DNA from: Branchiostoma floridae
Taxonomy: Eukaryota; Chordata; Leptocardii; Amphioxiformes; Branchiostomatidae
Direction of reading: 5' to 3'
Assembly: GCF_000003815.2 (NCBI RefSeq)
Contig: NC_049992.1
Coordinates: forward strand, 3,209,703-3,273,702
DNA length: 64,000 bases
Positions 45,001 to 56,100 of the stretch are shown here, in pieces. The notes under the pieces were generated by a model. It had not been told where the DNA came from. It searched no databases and worked only from the letters and a program-made list of their open reading frames with translations. The stretch's first letter is position 1; each line of letters opens with the position of its first letter. The position numbers were made by a program, and so were the translations under genes.

Positions 45001-48000
45001 GGGTTCATGCCATAGCGCAGGGGCAGCTGGGATGTGCCCTGGCAGTACTCCTGGCGGAAGTAGTCCGAGATCGCTGCGTCGTACGTCGCCGTGTGGTTAA
45101 ACGCCTGGAAAGGGACAGATATAAGTTATCATGAGAGCAAATATACAGGTACATGTAACAAAGCTTACATGTAATATTGGAAACTTTGTATTAGTTAATT
45201 TATGGAACATACTCCCTCTCTCTCTGCTTTGTAATGGTTATGGCATACTCGTTTGTCTCAACAAAACTAGGGCATGGTAGTATGCACAAAAATATACTGG
45301 AGTTTGGGAAGCTAAAACAGACTGATTCATTGGATTATGGATTAAAAAACAGTCCGCTAAGAAGAAAATTTGTACCCTGATAGACAAAAATGTATATACT
45401 TACATAGTTTGTGGAATTGAATAGTGAGATGCAAATTTTCAGCCTGGCTTTTAAGTTGATCAAATTTCATCTGAGAAGTACGAAAATAAGTTGGCACGGA
45501 CTCACGTAGCAAAGCAAACTTTAAAATGAACGCAGCAGACCTTAACAGCGAGAGTTTTCCTGGTGGCCGGCATGGTGTCGGAGACCTCGCTTTGGGTCAT
45601 CTCAGCCAGGATGGTCGGGTAGTCCGAAGGGTTGCACACAACAGTCACGCGAACAAACAAACAAACAATAACAACAAACCTTAACAGCGAGAGTTTTCCT
45701 GGTGGCAGGCATGGTGTCGGAGACCTCGCTTTGGGTCATCTCAGCCAGGATGGTTGAGTAGTCTGCAGGGTCACACACCACCGTCACACAAACAAACAAA
45801 CAAACAAACAAACAACAACATACCTTAACAGCGAGAGTTTTCCTGGTGGCAGGCATGGTGTCGGAGACCTCACTCTGAGTCATCTCAGCCAGGATGGTCG
45901 GGTAGTCCGAAGGGTTGCACACAACAGTCACACAAACAAACAAACAAACAACAACAAACCTTGACAGCGAGAGTTTTCCTGGTGGCCGGCATGGTGTCGG
46001 AGACCTCGCTTTGGGTCATCTCGGAGAGGACGGTCGGGTAGTCCGCAGGGTCACACACCACCGTCACACAAACAAACAAACAAACAACAACAAACCTTGA
46101 CAGCGAAAGTTTTCCTGGTGGCAGGCATGGTGTCAGACACCTCGCTCTGGGTGATCTCAGCCAGGATGGTCGGGTATTCCTCAGGGTCGCACACCACCAT
46201 CACGCAAACAAACAAACAAACAAACAAAAACATACCTTAACAGCAAGAGTTTTCCTGGTGGCCGGCATGGTGTCGGACACCTCGCTCTGGGTCATCTCGG
46301 CCAGGACGGTCGGGTAGTCTGCAGGGTCGCACACCACCGTCACACGCTCGTGGTTCTTAGCAGCCGCACGCAGCAAAGTAACGCCACCTAGCAGCCAGAG
46401 TGGGAATGACAGGATTAGGACATGCCAATGTGTGACAGAACACTTGGGTAGTCGAACAGTCGTACACATTTATTGTCAAAGTAGAACTTTTGTCGGAGAT
46501 AAAAATATTGCTTAAGTACTTGATCTAACACTAAGGTTACAAAAATTTACCAATGATTACAAGAAGAATATCAAGTGACAAAAAATGGCATAAAAAGCCT
46601 GTTGTAGCATCTTTGCACCACGCCCATGCAGTAAAGATAGCCTGGGTGCATTCATTGTTAGTTTACCTAAGCTCCCATACTCCCCCTTAAATTTGACTAG
46701 GAAGGCACCAAGGGTACAGAAAAGACTCTTAGAAACACAAAAATGCCACTCGAACACTAAAAACTTCAAACCCACCGATGTCAATGTTCTCCACAGCCTC
46801 CGCCACTGTCACCCCCTCCTTAGTTACGGTGTTCACAAACGGGTACAGGTTACAGGCCACCACCCTAGGGGGAGAGGGAAGACATTTCATTCTATACATT
46901 GAGATGTCTATCATCTTGAAAACCCAACTTCATTAACTTATACCAAGGTTATAACATCAACCTGCTATAGTGCGAGTATCAAGGTGCAGTAAATACTAAA
47001 TGCTATTCCTTAAAAATGATACTTAAATCATTCTTCCTCTACAAAAAATCTTCTGGCTCATTAACAGTAGCCACTGTCTGAATATGTACACTTACAGAAC
47101 CGTTTCCTTCTAGACTTAATGTACATGTAAGTGAGTTCACTACATGTAGGAGAACTATGATTGTACCTGATGCGCTGGATGCCCTGCTTGTCCAGGTCAG
47201 CTTGGTCACTCTCAGAGGCACGGGCCAAAATCCCTGCAGAAATTACAACATTGACCTTGTCAACTCATCATCAGCGACTATGACAAAATGTATAGTTTAT
47301 GTTGGCATCCATCTGTCTGGTAGGCAGACAGTTATAGTTAATAACAAATGTAAAATATACCAACTGTTCCCTCCCCCCCTAGAGCGGAATGGACCGTTCC
47401 TTACCTCCATGTACATGTGTACAGCAGGGTGTAGAGTCTTGACCCTACCTCCCCTGTACCCTCTGTATGACACATGGACTGTTCCATACCCCCCTATATG
47501 ACACATGGACTGTTCTGCAACCCCCTGTATGACACATGGACTGTTCCATACCCCCCCTGTATGACACATGGACTGTTCCTTACCCCCATGTACAGCAGGG
47601 TGCAGAGTCTTCACTCTCCCTTCCCTGCACCCCCCTGTATAACACATAGACTGTTCCATACCCCCATGTACAGCAGGGTGCAGAGTCTTGACCCTCCTTC
47701 CCCTGTACACCCCTCTCCTCATATGACACATGGACTGTTCCATACCCCCCATATAACACATGGACTGTTCCTTACCCCCATGCACAGCTGGGTGTAGAGT
47801 CTTGACTCTCCCTCCTCTGTACCCCCCCCTGTATGACACATGGACTGTTCCATACCCCCCTGTATAACACATGGACTATTCCTTACCCCCATGCACAGCT
47901 GGGTGTAGAGTCTTGACTCTCCCTCCCCTGTACTCCCCCCCCCCTGTATGACACATGGACTGTTCCTTACCCCCCTATATGACACATGGACTGTTCCTTA

Positions 48001-49746
48001 CCCCCATGTACAGCAGGGTGCAGAGTTTTGACCCTCCCTCCCAACATCTCCGGAGCTCCTGTGATGTCTGCTACATCCCTAGGGGAAATATCATAAAACC
48101 ATTAACAAGTATCAAGACAATTAATCCAGGCCTTCTTAAGTTATTGTTATAGACATACACAACGACAGACACACACTAAAAAGCGGCCTGCAGGCCGATT
48201 TGAGCTTTCCTGAATAAACAAACTTTCAAACAAACAAACATCTCAAAACATAACTAACGTTCTTGGCAAAGGTAATTACAACAGGCATTAATGATACCAC
48301 AGACTGATTCAAGCCTGTTATTTGGATCTCTTTTCTTCAACCAGCCTTAAGAATCTACATAACACTCAAGGAATGTCTTGAGTCCACATAGGCTATCTAT
48401 ATCACACAAATACAAGGAAATAATAAAAAGACAGACTAACTTGACAGGCACATTTAACACACACTGACACAGACACACAAACAAGACTTACTTGACAGGT
48501 ACACCAGAGTCCCCAATGGCTTTAGCAGTCCCCCAGGCACAGACAGACAGACAGACACACAAACAGACACAGGCAGATGCACAGACAGACAGACAGTACT
48601 TACTTGACAGGCACACCAGAGTCCCTGATAGCTTTAGCCGTCCCCCCTGACGCTGCCAGCTGCAGACCCAACTCATGGAGGCCGCGGGCAAAATCCACCA
48701 GCCCGGACTTGTTAGACACACTCAAAAGCGCTGTGGGAGAAAATATATCCATAGCGTCACAAATGTTATGTTAAATAACCTAAACCCTATCCTAATTTAT
48801 GGATGCCATGAGCAAAATCCATCAGGTGCCAACTCTGAGTCTGAGCCATACGTACGGAGTCGCACGGGCAAACTGTGAGAATTTGCTCTTATGCAATTTA
48901 CGCCAACATAGATTAAGTAGACTAGTGATTAATGTCAAAGTCAAATTTCTCATTAAGACACTGATAAAAACAGCATAAGCTGAGACAAGTCCGAGAGTGC
49001 GGACATGCTACTGTAGTGCGTTCCAGTCTGTTGACAATGGTGCCCGATGGGTGGCGCATGACCAAATTCTCACAGGGCCTATGAAGTGAGTTTACCCGTG
49101 AGTCGTGACACGATAGGGCTTAAGCTTAGAGGAAGGGTCTGGTATCTAGGCTAATCCCCACACCACCATGAGATAATATTATCTAAAAAATCTATCAATA
49201 GTATCATGCGTAATTTGAATCAGAAAGCAGGTTTTCAACCTCCTTAAGCACACCTTAGTTCAGTAATGTTATGTTAATTGGACTTGGTACGTTCTTCCTT
49301 AAATTATAGCTGCTAAGGCTATTCAAATTGATGATTAATTAATCAAGCAAGCAAACAAATTGAAACTTAATTGCAAAACAATTGCCATTAACGATTAAGT
49401 ATGATTACTTTCTTGATTGATTGAATAGCTTGCAGCTATAACATAAGCAAGAGCGTATTTCTCCTAATTCTCTAGATGATACTATTTCCTCAATTTCTCC
49501 AATATACTAGTATCACTCACTCACACACCATGCGCCACCATACCCCCCCCCCCCCCCATCCTTTTCAATTCCCCACGAATAAACTTTACAGCAAAGTTCC
49601 CCTCCCTCCAAAAAGCCTTCCCAAAAGATTCCCAATTTCCTACGCTACGTGCCACGTCAATGCTGGACGACCAAATCCTCGATTTAACGTTCTAGACGCG
49701 AAAATTAGCGAGAACCTTTCCACTCACCGATTTCTTTTCCCGCCAT
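39021..49746 (-). CDS. ATIC: Bifunctional purine biosynthesis protein ATIC (AICAR transformylase / IMP cyclohydrolase)
   Basis: ATIC performs the last two steps of de novo IMP synthesis in the cytosol: formylation of AICAR with 10-formyl-THF, then ring closure. Seventeen minus-strand exons: 49746-49728, 48730-48604, 48078-48002, 47233-47167, 46864-46776, 46387-46236, 45104-44948, 44244-44119, 43629-43522, 43208-43123, 42928-42839, 42403-42275, 41943-41851, 41672-41599, 40209-40041, 39408-39313, 39140-39021. The total is 1779 nt, 592 residues, identical in length to human ATIC. The cyclohydrolase domain starts [16 protein letters not shown] and has [11 protein letters not shown] with K66 in human numbering. 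The transformylase domain has SFKHVSPAG with K266-H267 at the human positions. The C-terminus is TNLRLFHH. Boundary echoes occur at exons 2, 3, 6, 7, 11, 12 and 17. Head-to-head with the SLC38 gene. Confidence 0.98.
40395..40492. mobile_element. Short foldback MITE (AAAGCAGTTACTCAAGCAAC arms)
   Basis: An inverted repeat of about 33 bp: AAAAAGCAGTTACTCAAGC near 40395 pairs with GCTTGAGTAACTGCTTTTT ending near 40491. The loop is about 25 bp. It lies in an ATIC intron. Confidence 0.8.
40683..41491. mobile_element. 809-bp MITE with AGGGCTGGGTACCGGTACAG ends (copy 1)
   Basis: Inverted ends AGGGCTGGGTACCGGTACAG and CTGTACCGATACCCAGCCCT. Subterminal repeats of CAGGTCCGG / CCGGACCTG. Flanked by identical ATGTACATGT (40673-40682, 41492-41501), a possible target duplication although this word is common here. 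Shorter relatives are at 60075-60437 and 44315-44450. ATIC intron. Confidence 0.85.
42444..42484 (-). repeat. Echo of ATIC exon 12 start (acceptor side)
   Basis: CTCCAGCTCAGGGGGTCC, then GTAGG, then ACCATTTGG repeats 42372-42406 (exon 12 start on minus: CTGTTACAG then ATGGACC). It lies just upstream in transcription order. The acceptor is degraded. Confidence 0.6.
42562..42838 (-). repeat. 44-bp minisatellite derived from ATIC exon 11 donor boundary
   Basis: About six tandem units, four of them near-identical (from about 42647). On the minus strand each contains TACTGTGTGCTGCAG, the last five codons of exon 11 (YCVLQ), followed by the donor GTGGGTGTGTATGGGGGTT. The real exon end is at 42839. 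Units toward 42562 are diverged. Confidence 0.9.
44315..44450. mobile_element. Degenerate relative of the AGGGCTGGGTACCGGTACAG MITE
   Basis: The right end CTGTACCGATACACACCCCT and an interior of GGACCAGTCTGGAC and GGACCTAAACC match the family. The left end is replaced by a poly-G tract. ATIC intron. Confidence 0.6.
44495..44840 (-). repeat. Three echoes of ATIC exon 7 (donor side)
   Basis: Downstream of exon 7 (45104-44948), partial copies lie at about 44840-44775, 44745-44628 and 44570-44495, increasingly diverged. The nearest keeps the donor as AAAG|GTATAA. All carry the exon's TGTGTACAGCTG and CAGGTTTCTGGTG section (seen on plus) but not the exon start. Confidence 0.85.
45540..46235 (-). 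repeat. ATIC exon 6 boundary array (5 partial copies) with (TTTG)n
   Basis: After exon 6 (46387-46236) in transcription order, five units repeat its last ~115 bases (GTGGTGTGCGACCC onward, encoding [10 protein letters not shown] to KTLAVK), the donor and a TTTG run on the minus strand. Units are about 110-140 bp. None carries the exon start. Codon-level variants differ between units (DPADYS, DPEEYP, NPSDYP). Confidence 0.93.
47380..48001 (-). repeat. ATIC exon 3 boundary array (5 partial copies)
   Basis: After exon 3 (48078-48002), five units repeat its last ~40 bases (encoding [12 protein letters not shown]), the donor GTAAGG and intron text GAACAGTCCATGTG. They lie near 47890-47930, 47776-47815, 47664-47700, 47583-47625 and 47404-47455. 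Between them are extra GAACAGTCCATGTGTCATA spacers. The repeated codons include the catalytic lysine of the cyclohydrolase site. Confidence 0.9.
48488..48535 (-). repeat. Echo of ATIC exon 2 (donor side) with ACAG microsatellite
   Basis: About 43 bases of exon 2 end (GACTGCTAAAGCCATTGGGG onward) plus donor AAGTAAGT repeat the real boundary at 48604. The copies are separated by a CAGACAGACAGA microsatellite at 48540-48598. An additional 35-bp similarity at 48797-48830 may be an acceptor-side remnant. Confidence 0.85.
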
Positions 49747-50188
49747 GATGTCCAAGTTGAAGAAGTAACACGCACCCAACACGTGCACACCGGTCTGTCT
49801 GAGGGAGGCTCTTGTAAAGGTTTACGGAACTCCGTATTAGTTCATTCTACCCTACCTTTTACGTGTAACAGTATACGTATATATCCCTTTTAGAGCCAAA
49901 TACGAAGCAGATTTTGCAAGGCTCTAAAATTTGTTTCTAGTGTTATCTTTCCTTTCATTTATCAGCTCTTATAATCTACCTAGTACTCCATACACAGCCT
50001 TCAAATAGAGGAAAACTGAACGGAAATTCTTACCCTAACCTTTCACCTCTCACCTTTATCAACCCTGACCTTTGAGCTGTAATATCACGGGGAGGGTTGC
50101 TAAACCGGTGTTCAAACTTTTTCCTCTCAAAACAGGAATGTTTCTTCCCACATTTTGTGATATATCATAACTTCGGTGTAAAAAGAAG
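49747..50188. promoter_or_regulatory. Bidirectional promoter region between ATIC and the SLC38 gene
   Basis: The two divergent start codons are 442 bp apart, so both first exons and promoters must lie here or overlap. No TATA box or specific factor site can be assigned with confidence. Confidence 0.55.
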
Positions 50189-53100
50189 ATGTCCGTACAA
50201 GAGGACAGAGTTTCGGGGGTAGCTTATGAGAGTTTTGGCGAGACGCCCGCAAATAATATTGCTTCAGCGTCGACGGAAAGTTCAGGCGATGGGGTCGAGG
50301 ACAACAGTGTCATCGTTCTTAAGGTAAAGTTTCAGATCATTTCTTAATGGCGCAACTTAAGAATCACTCGTGGATCTGTCAAGTCAAGAACGTTTAGTTG
50401 CTTGTTGTTGTTGTTGTTGTCACAATTATTATTTACAGTTAGACCCTTCTGTCCTTAAACTGGTTCAAAGTTGCATCCTGTTTGATAAAGTCACATGATT
50501 TAATGTAACAACTTTGCGTCTTGGCAGGAAGAGAGTCTTGTTGGCTTGTGACAGCTGAAGGGACCGTACAATAATTCTATCATAGGGAGGGGAATGGTTT
50601 TCCATGTTTTCTGTTACGTAGAACATGTATGTGAGCAATCGTAAATTTTCGCAATTTATATCTTATTGACAGTGTGGTAGGCAAAAAGCAGGTGGCAGGC
50701 AAAGCATTAATTTAAATGTGAATTAGTTTTTGATCTGCTAATTCTAATATTGTAACACTGTAAATGCAGAAATGTTCGTGGTGGTTTTTCCATTATAGTT
50801 TTTGACTACAGTCTAAGGTGCTACTGCAAACTTAAAACCATAGCGAATACTCCATTTTCTCGCTACCGTGAAAGTAAATCCCTGCAAACTTAAATACATT
50901 TACAGTACTCTGTTCTACTACCGTCATTTTGCCTGCCAGTCTGCCAATGAGCTCTCTCGCAGAGATCAGAACGCATGTGCAGTGACAGGAATTCTAGGTA
51001 ATAATATGTCAAAGGTAAAGGCCCCAAAAAAGAAAACACTCCTTGTCCTGACCAAATGTTTCATTTGCATAACATGTACAAAGTCCAGAAAGGTTTTGTT
51101 TCCTTTTTCGAAGCCTTTCCTTTTGACACATTAAATTTGATACATGACATTACATGTAGTTCAGGTAGACTGCACACAGAAGTAGATTGTGCAGTTATTA
51201 ATCCACGTAATTGACTTAGTCCTGCCCGCAGATCCAGGCCAGTAGACGGGACCGAGGCACGCCCGTGGCCGGAGCGATTTTCATCGTGGTGAACGCCTGT
51301 CTCGGCGCCGGGCTGCTGAACTTTCCCGCGGCGTTCCAGGGGGCGGGGGGCAACGCTGTCGGGGTCTCCATGGAGGTGGTGAGTGGGAGTGAAGGAAGGA
51401 AGGAAGAAGTGATTGGATCGAGAAGTGAGCGAGTGAATGAATGAATGAGTAGGTTAGATTTTTATCGTGGTGAACGCCTGTCTCAGCGCAGGCCTGATGA
51501 ACTTTCCTGCAGGGTTCCAGGGAGCGGGGGCAATGCTGTCTGGTCTCCATGGAGGTTGTGAGTGGAGTGAAGGAAAGAAGAAAGAAGTGGATGAATTGTA
51601 GAATGAGGGAGTGAAGGAATGAATGAGTGTTAGTGATTGAATGAGTTGAAATGTATTAAAGAGCAAAAATGTGTGTCAATGGAAAAATACTCTGACAAAG
51701 ATTTAATAAAGAAGAAAAAGGGAGGGAGGAGTGAATGAATGAATGAATGAACGAATGAACGAACAAACAAACGAACAAACAAACAAACGCAAGAAAAAAT
51801 GAATGAAAAATAAATGAATGAATGAATGTTATGAATAGGATTAGTTGTTTATTTATTTGTTTACTTGTCAGGTTTTCCTGGTGTTTGGAGCGGTGGCAGC
51901 ATTGATCATGGCATACTGTTTGGACCTGTGTCGTGTTGTTTATTTGTTTGTTTGTTTGTCAGGTTTTCCTGGTGTTTGGAGCAGTGGCAGCTCTGATCAT
52001 GGCATACTGTTCGGACCTGTGTCGCGTGAGCACGTACCAGGACGTAGTGCAGACGGTGTGCGGACACAACACCGGCATCCTGTGTGACCTGGCCATCATC
52101 CTCTACACCTTTGGCACCTGTATCACTTTTATCATCATCGTGGGCGACCAGGTTGATAAAGGTGCGTGCGTAGGAAGGTTTGGAAAGAAAAAATGGACAG
52201 GCTTTTTTTAAGGTTTAGATTAGGTTTAGTATTTATATTATATTTCATCCTTTGTTTAAAAGTTTGTTTCTTAATTAAGAGGTTAGTAAGATGGAGTATA
52301 GATTATGTCAGTTCTTTGATTTTGAAACATTTCAGAATCAATGAATATGTGAGCAAAATGAATTATTAGGAGCCTTCATAAATTTATAAAGAGTGGACAA
52401 AAGAATTGATGAATAAATGAATGAACAAATGAATGAATGAATCAATCAATCTATCTATGGACATTGAAGGCACAACAGCATATTGGCTGTAAGTTACATT
52501 TTGTTATTACTGGTATGGAAAATGGATTACTGGAGGAACATAATTTTGGCATTGATTGATTGTTTGTTTGTTTGTGACAGTTATGCAGTGGGCAGCGGGA
52601 CCAGAGTTCTGTTACCACTGGTACATGAACAGAAAGTTCACCATGAGTGTGATCCTGATTGATTGTTTGTTTGTTTGTTTGTTTGTTTGTTTGTTTGTTC
52701 CAGTGATGCAGTGGGCAGCGGGACCAGAGTTCTGTTACCACTGGTACATGAACAGAAAGTTCACCATGAGTGTGATCCTGATTGATTGTTTGTTTGTTTG
52801 TTTGTTTGTTTGTTTGTTTGTTCCAGTGATGCAGTGGGCAGCGGGACCAGAGTTCTGTTACCACTGGTACATGAACAGGAAGTTCACCATGAGTGTGATC
52901 TCTGATTGATTGTTTGTTTGTTTGTTTGTTCCAGTGATGCAGTGGGCAGCGGGACCAGAGTTCTGTTACCACTGGTACATGAACAGGAAGTTCACCATGA
53001 GTGTGATCCTGATTGATTGTTTGTTTGTTTGTTTGTTTGTTTGTTCCAGTGATGCAGTGGGCGGCAGGTGCAGACTTCTGTTACCACTGGTACATGAACA

Positions 53101-56100
53101 GGAAGTTCACCATGAGTGTGATCTCTGATTGATTGTTTGTTTGTTTGTTTGTTTGTTTGTTTGTTTGTTTGTAACAGTGATGCAGTGGGCGGCAGGTGCA
53201 GACTTCTGTTACCACTGGTACATGAACAGGAAGTTCACCATGAGTGTGATCTCTGATTGATTGTTTGTTTGTTTGTTTGTTTGTTTGTTCCAGTGATGCA
53301 GTGGGCAGCAGGACCAGAGTTCTGTTACCACTGGTACATGAACAGGAAGTTCACCATGAGTGTGATCTCTGATTGATTGATTGTTTGTTTGTTTGTTTGT
53401 TTGTTACAGTGATGCAGTGGGCAGCAGGACCAGAGTTCTGTTACCACTGGTACATGAACAGGAAGTTCACCATGAGTGTGATCTCTGATTGTTTGTTTGT
53501 TTGTTTGTTTGTTTGTTCCAGTGATGCAGTGGGCGGCAGGAGTAGACTTCTGTTACCACTGGTACATGAACAGGAAGTTCACCATGAGCGTGATCTCTGA
53601 TTGATTGTTTGTTTGTTTGTTTGTTTGTTTGTTTGTTCCAGTGATGCAGTGGGCGGCAGGAGTAGACTTCTGTTACCACTGGTACATGAACAGGAAGTTC
53701 ACCATGAGTGTGATCTCTGATTGATTGATTGATTGTTTGTTTGTTTGTTTGTTTGTAACAGTGATGCAGTGGGCAGCAGGACCAGAGTTCTGTTACCACT
53801 GGTACATGAACAGGAAGTTCACCATGAGTGTGATCTCTGATTGTTTGTTTGTTTGTTTGTTTGTTTGTTTGTTTGTTCCAGTGATGCAGTGGGCAGCAGG
53901 ACCAGAGTTCTGTTACCACTGGTACATGAACAGGAAGTTCACCATGAGTGTGATCTCTGATTGATTGTTTGTTTGTTTGTTTGTTTGTTTGTTTGTTCCA
54001 GTGATGCAGTGGGCAGCGGGACCAGAGTTCTGTTACCACTGGTACATGAACAGGAAGTTCACCATGAGTGTGATCCTGATTGATTGATTGTTTGTTTGTT
54101 TGTTTGTTTGTTTGTTTGTTTGTTTGTTCCAGTGATGCAGTGGGCGGCGGGACCAGAGTTCTGTTACCACTGGTACATGAACAGGAAGTTCACCATGAGT
54201 GTGATCTCTGATTGTTTGTTTGTTTGTTTGTTTGTTTGTTTATTTCAGTGATGCAGTGGGCAGCAGGACCAGAGTTCTGTTACCACTGGTACATGAACAG
54301 GAAGTTCACCATGAGTGTGATCTCTGACTGATTGTTTGTTTGTTTGTTTGTTTGTTTGTTTGTGACAGTTATGCAGTGGGCAGCAGGACCAGACTTCTGT
54401 TACAACTGGTACATGAACAGGAAGTTCACCATGAGTGTTATCTCCATCCTCATCATCCTGCCCCTCTGCATCCCTAAAGACATCGGCTTCCAGAAATATG
54501 CCAGGTGAGACCACGTCTTCCATCTCAAGGACATGATTTGTAAGATCTAGTATTACTCTTAAGAATTCAGAAGTTCATTTTTTTCTTACAAATGTCAAAA
54601 AAATGTCTGAAGCCCTAACCCTCCAGCTCTGTGTCCCAGAGGACACAAGGATGCCAGATATGATGATTGTTTTGACGACCAAGGTTTTGTTCTTGCTTGA
54701 GTAAAGACCACCTTTTTTCAGTTAAAAAAGGGAGTTTCCAAGACAGAGAAGTTTGGTGTTAAGGTAGCCAGAGAAAAGAGACAGTTGTTCAAATATTATA
54801 CTGTAGAATTTTAAGAGTTTTAGAACAGAAGTGAAGCCTGTCAAAGCGAATATTTTTCTCTCCTGTTTTCTGCAGTTTTCTCGGTGTAGCGAGCATCCTG
54901 TATGTAACAGTGATAGTCTCTGTGAAGTACTACACAGGAGGGTACCCTCCCGCTGATGTGGTCACAAGGTAAGGTGCAGTCTCTGCTGCTTCTTTATTCT
55001 GATATACATGTAAAATTTGCTACATCAGCTTTACATGATTGCTTCATGTTAAGGTGTATCTTTGGATGTTTTAGGTGCTAGGACAACGTATGATATTTTT
55101 TTTTAAATTTGGTGAAACTTTCAGAACATCTACAACTTTCATGATCTACAACGTATTGTCTTGTTTCATGACTGCCTATATGGGTGTCTGCTTTGTTGTG
55201 TATAGTCACTACAGGGACATACGTACAATGTATGTTGGCCGCTCAGAATAAACATAAAATCGTCATCATAAAACATGAAATAAGAAACATAAATTTTGTC
55301 AACCCATAGTACTTGTCCAACTGTTTTCATGCGTTTCTTTTCAGCCCAAAGACTTTCACAGATGTGTTTATAGCAGTCCCTACAGTTTGTTTTGGCTTCC
55401 AGGTAAGTGCAAACCATAACAAATAATACATTGTATGTTCTCTTCTGTTTGACATTTCCTGACTGACATTATAATTATTGCATGAAACTATGGAGAATTC
55501 ATTAAGTGGACTAATCATGATTTATTTGTGTTAAGGAAGGACATTTTCGATTTTTATCAACTTCATTTTTCTTTCAGTTTCTTCTCTTTCCCTAGTCTAG
55601 TAACATCTGTTCCACTTTTTCTCCTGTGTTTCAGTACCACATCAGTGCAGTTCCAGTCTATGCCAGCATGAGAAAACGGAACCTGGGCAGTCTGGCTGTT
55701 GTCATGTTTTTTGCCATGGTCATCGCAATGCTGGTATACACAGCCACAGGTATGCATGTTTGTTTGTTTGTTTGTTTATTAATTTTCTTAGTCCTTTGCT
55801 TGTCCCTTCAACATGATTTCAAAAGACTCAGACAGGAAAACACCAATTTAACACAAACTGTTATTTTGAGTGAGTACAATGTAGACTACATCAATTAAGG
55901 ATAGATTTCTAGGTATATAGTACCGGTATTACGATATGCCAAATGATAGATACTCAAAGAGTGTATTTTTTCTTCAAATGGGCTTTTTTCTCTCGATGAT
56001 ATAATCATGACACCACACTTATTTACATCAATTGCCATCTTCTGACGAGGTAGTCTCTGAAAAAAATTCCATACTCAACTAGATCTGGAAATAGTATTAT

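Noticed and set aside
47297-47872. Minus-strand 191-codon open frame across the ATIC exon 3 array
   Set aside because: Composed of exon echo, donor and intron repeats; the true exon and later exons splice in frame without it.
51281-51666. Minus-strand Pro/Ser-rich open frames opposite SLC38 exon 2
   Set aside because: Shadow frames of the exon and its echo on the opposite strand; no splice or family support.
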